Below, piece by piece: positions 26,478-28,473 of a stretch of DNA of 28,473 bases; within the stretch, counting starts at the first letter, position 1, and the number at the start of each line of letters is the position of its first letter. This stretch comes from Candidatus Stahliibacteriota bacterium. Lineage in GTDB: Bacteria > Hydrothermota > Tepidihabitantia > SM23-42. The stretch covers positions 1 to 28,473 of the forward strand of contig JAUWLY010000007.1 of assembly GCA_030613445.1 (NCBI GenBank), read 5' to 3'. A program made the translations under genes and the position numbers. The notes under the pieces were generated by a model. The model was not told where the DNA came from. It worked only from the letters and a program-made list of their open reading frames with translations, and ran no database searches.

Positions 26478-28352
26478 TTACTGAGAGCCATCAGCTACAG
26501 TGAGCGCAGCTTCAAAATATAAAGCACCTATTCTTTTCTCCCCTATCCTGATACTGAATCCACCCTCATAATAACCGTCTTTCTGTCTAACAACGCTTTC
26601 GTCATTTTCAAGGATGTCACTGAAAAATTCACGACCTAAAGACGCCTGATCGCTCGATGCAACTATGACACCCTGTCCATCAGTAAAATGCACCAATGAT
26701 ATATCAGTTACCGCAGTACGTAATTCGTTAATGATCTCATCAAGCGTGGCTATCTCATCCATTACGAGCACGTCTTCAACATATGAAGAGTGAGCAATGA
26801 CCTTACCGATACTTTTATACCTTTCAGCGCGTGACTCATGCTGGGGTTGTGTTTGTTCTTGTTCACTCGTTAGCGCACCAAAATACAGTGCACCGAACTT
26901 TTTCTCTTCGAGTTCGATACTGAAACCGCATTCATAGAACCGGTCGCGCTGCCGGACTGCATAAGTATCTGGATCAAGGATCTTTGAATTGTATACCGCG
27001 CCCATTATCCCTGGATCGCTCGAGGCGATCACGGTATTTTGGTCATCAGTAAAATGAACATACGTGATATCTGGTTCGTCTTGCCTGAGTTGGTCGATGA
27101 TCTCACTCAATTTTGCCTCGTCACACAAAACGAAAGCATTTTTAACATACGATGAACCAACGATCAGATTGCCGATTATAGAATACTTGCGGGCTGGCGA
27201 TTCAATCGTTATTTGAGCATCGGCATGGTTACTGACCCCAGGGAGCAGAGGTCTAATAAGTTCTTTGTGGCGCGGATAGTGAATGGTGAAGTAGTACAAT
27301 AAAGCCAGAATCGTGCAGGTAATAAATACACCCAAGCCGATATAAAAAATAGCGTGCAGCTTTTTCGTTTTCTTCTTGCCAATCGTTTTTCCTTCTGGTT
27401 TCTGGTCGACCTTTTCCTGTTTTGTATCATGAACAGGATGCGCTTTAATTTTGACCGATGGTTCAGGTACATCAGTAACGATGTTCATCTTCAGGATATG
27501 CGATATTTCCCGACAGCTCTGTGGTCGCTGCTGAGGATCTTTAGATAAGCACCTTAGGATAAGATGATCCCAGACTTCCGTAATGTGCGGGTTTATATCC
27601 CCGGGCGATGAGGGTATTTCCTCTTCTTGCTTGCGCATTATTTCGTAATCAGTGTCACCTCGAAAAGGGACTTGTCCGGTCAAAGCTTCATAGATCGTTA
27701 TACCGAGTGAATAAATATCACTCGGCGTATCGAGTTCCTTACCTCTCACCTGCTCGGGTGACATGTATTTTGGCGTCCCAACAGCAGTCCCGGTCCTTGT
27801 GATTTTTTGATCGCCTACCATCTGGGCGATACCGAAATCAACGAGTTTAGCAATAGATTTTTTAGAAAACATAATATTCGATGGCTTGATATCACGGTGC
27901 ACGATGGAGTGGTCATGAGCAAAACCCAGACCCGACAAAACTCCCTTAAGAATCGGTAAAAAACTATCGATATCAAAAGCGCCGAATTTCTTGATGTGCT
28001 GGGCAAGCGTCCGGATCTTTTCATCATTAACGCCGATACCTTCGATATATTCCATGACAAAAATATACATACCATTATCTTCAAAAAAATTGTGAATAGT
28101 AACGATATTTGGATGGCCGGTCAGTTGCGCGGTCGCCTGTGCTTCGCGCAGAAACCGCTCGCAGAACTGAGGGTCAGAAGTAAGCGCCGGTTTCATTATT
28201 TTAATGGCAACAACCTGGTTTATCAAGGTGTGGCGTGCCTTGTAAACGGTCGCCATGCCACCGCTCCCGATCTTGCCGATAATCTCGTATTCACGGATCC
28301 GTTCACCAGATTCAGGCGTTAATGACGGCAGGGTACTGTCATCATAGTACAT
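26478..28352 (-). CDS. Transmembrane Ser/Thr protein kinase (PASTA-less PknB type) with two tandem Cache-like sensor domains
   Basis: 624 residues from ATG 28352; an in-frame TTG at 28358 lies inside the -10 and is excluded. Residues about 22-290 are a complete Hanks-type kinase: glycine loop 'GKIGSGGMATVYKA' (26-39), Lys51 in 'VAIK', His152-Arg-Asp154 in 'HRDIKPSN', Asp172 in 'VDFG', 'KYMSPEQ' (195-201) and 'DIYSLG'. A basic juxtamembrane stretch and one helix (about 332-355) lead outside. There, two homologous domains of about 105 residues (about 390-494 and 513-616) share 'SSYVxxxxV', 'DITYVHFTDDQNTVIASSD' / 'DISLVHFTDGQGVIVASSD' and 'GFSIxxxEKxxGALYF', resembling Cache sensor folds. The protein likely phosphorylates cytoplasmic targets in response to an extracellular or periplasmic ligand. 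It converges with the efflux operon. Confidence 0.93.
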   Translation of the reverse strand: MYYDDSTLPSLTPESGERIREYEIIGKIGSGGMATVYKARHTLINQVVAIKIMKPALTSDPQFCERFLREAQATAQLTGHPNIVTIHNFFEDNGMYIFVMEYIEGIGVNDEKIRTLAQHIKKFGAFDIDSFLPILKGVLSGLGFAHDHSIVHRDIKPSNIMFSKKSIAKLVDFGIAQMVGDQKITRTGTAVGTPKYMSPEQVRGKELDTPSDIYSLGITIYEALTGQVPFRGDTDYEIMRKQEEEIPSSPGDINPHITEVWDHLILRCLSKDPQQRPQSCREISHILKMNIVTDVPEPSVKIKAHPVHDTKQEKVDQKPEGKTIGKKKTKKLHAIFYIGLGVFITCTILALLYYFTIHYPRHKELIRPLLPGVSNHADAQITIESPARKYSIIGNLIVGSSYVKNAFVLCDEAKLSEIIDQLRQDEPDITYVHFTDDQNTVIASSDPGIMGAVYNSKILDPDTYAVRQRDRFYECGFSIELEEKKFGALYFGALTSEQEQTQPQHESRAERYKSIGKVIAHSSYVEDVLVMDEIATLDEIINELRTAVTDISLVHFTDGQGVIVASSDQASLGREFFSDILENDESVVRQKDGYYEGGFSIRIGEKRIGALYFEAALTVADGSQ

Positions 28353-28357
28353 GGCCA

Positions 28358-28385
28358 ATTATAGCAAAATCAATAAACTTGTAAA
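28358..28385 (-). promoter_or_regulatory. Promoter of the kinase gene (leaderless mRNA)
   Basis: On the minus strand TTTACA (28385-28380), 16-bp spacer, TATAAT (28363-28358). Only 5 nt separate the -10 from the A of ATG 28352, so transcription should start at or within a base or two of the start codon. No ribosome binding site exists. Confidence 0.78.
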
Positions 28386-28432
28386 GATAATATTAAATTG
28401 GTCGGCAGTACAAGTTCCTAAGAAATAAAAAA

Positions 28433-28452
28433 GGGGCTCTTTGCAGAGCCCC
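28433..28452 (-). terminator. Terminator of a minus-strand gene lying beyond the right edge
   Basis: GGGGCTCT / AGAGCCCC, a perfect 8-bp stem with loop TTGC, is followed on the minus strand by a run of six T (plus-strand A run 28427-28432). The gene it ends is outside the window. Confidence 0.9.
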
Positions 28453-28473
28453 CAGTTCATTCGTAAATATTAT

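Noticed and set aside
1..28473. Genome-wide code change (UGA = Trp or Gly)
   Set aside because: Only three internal TGA codons are found in some 8,500 codons, and the 7365-8045 gene appears to end with TGA. A reassigned codon would be common in every gene.

Overview
The window comes from a Gram-negative (diderm) bacterium. It encodes an OmpA-family outer-membrane protein, a complete TolC/MFP/RND efflux operon, and a series of large secreted proteins. Most of the secreted proteins end in the same roughly 80-residue C-terminal module ('YPNP', a 'y+v.GrlV' strand, then 'GiYf...K.i.l+'), the sorting-domain-like or FlgD-like module annotated as 'T9SS type A sorting domain'. A modest-GC genome full of single-gene secreted beta-propeller, C25 and S8 proteins, plus transposase-HTH/TPR/SARP regulators, fits uncultured FCB-related or WOR-3 (Stahlbacteria)-like lineages. 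That placement is inference from gene style, not a phylogenetic result. No rRNA, tRNA, CRISPR array or insertion sequence was seen.

Layout. 1-13.6 kb is mainly a secretome region: a truncated subtilase (-), a carbohydrate-binding/CARDB protein (+), a 13-repeat propeller-like protein (+), a small housekeeping-type operon (membrane protein, DUF2007 protein, YjbQ; all -), an FG-GAP/VCBS-type repeat protein (-), an OmpA-type peptidoglycan anchor (+) and a BNR/Asp-box propeller protein (-). 13.7-17.5 kb is a gingipain-like C25 peptidase (-), divergent from a transposase-type-HTH/TPR/SARP regulator (+). 19.9-26.4 kb is a TetR-led operon of five genes: TetR, small beta-barrel, TolC-type channel, membrane fusion protein, RND pump. 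It carries a near-perfect TetR operator on its promoter. 26.5-28.4 kb is a transmembrane Ser/Thr kinase with two tandem Cache-like sensor domains (-), apparently read from a leaderless mRNA. The window ends in the terminator of a further minus-strand gene.

Main discovery. Three of the secreted proteins are each interrupted once by an in-frame TGA (1660, 9156 and 12377), with the same frame continuing to a normal C-terminal sorting module. Beyond the first TGA lies a two-part stem-loop with a GGTC apical loop placed almost exactly as in the classic bacterial SECIS of E. coli fdhF. The second and third have weaker or differently shaped hairpins in or near the right range. The first TGA follows a Cys codon and the second precedes one. 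Sixteen complete genes end in 8 TAA, 7 TAG and only 1 TGA. The most economical reading is a small family of secreted, sorting-domain-bearing selenoproteins. Rare UGA recoding to another amino acid, point-mutation pseudogenes or sequencing error remain possible.

A second window-wide pattern is promoter geometry. Ten promoters can be read directly as TTGACA-like and TATAAT-like hexamers, every one with a 16-bp spacer. They re-set several start codons (17626 for the SARP gene, 28352 for the kinase) and reveal very short or absent leaders.
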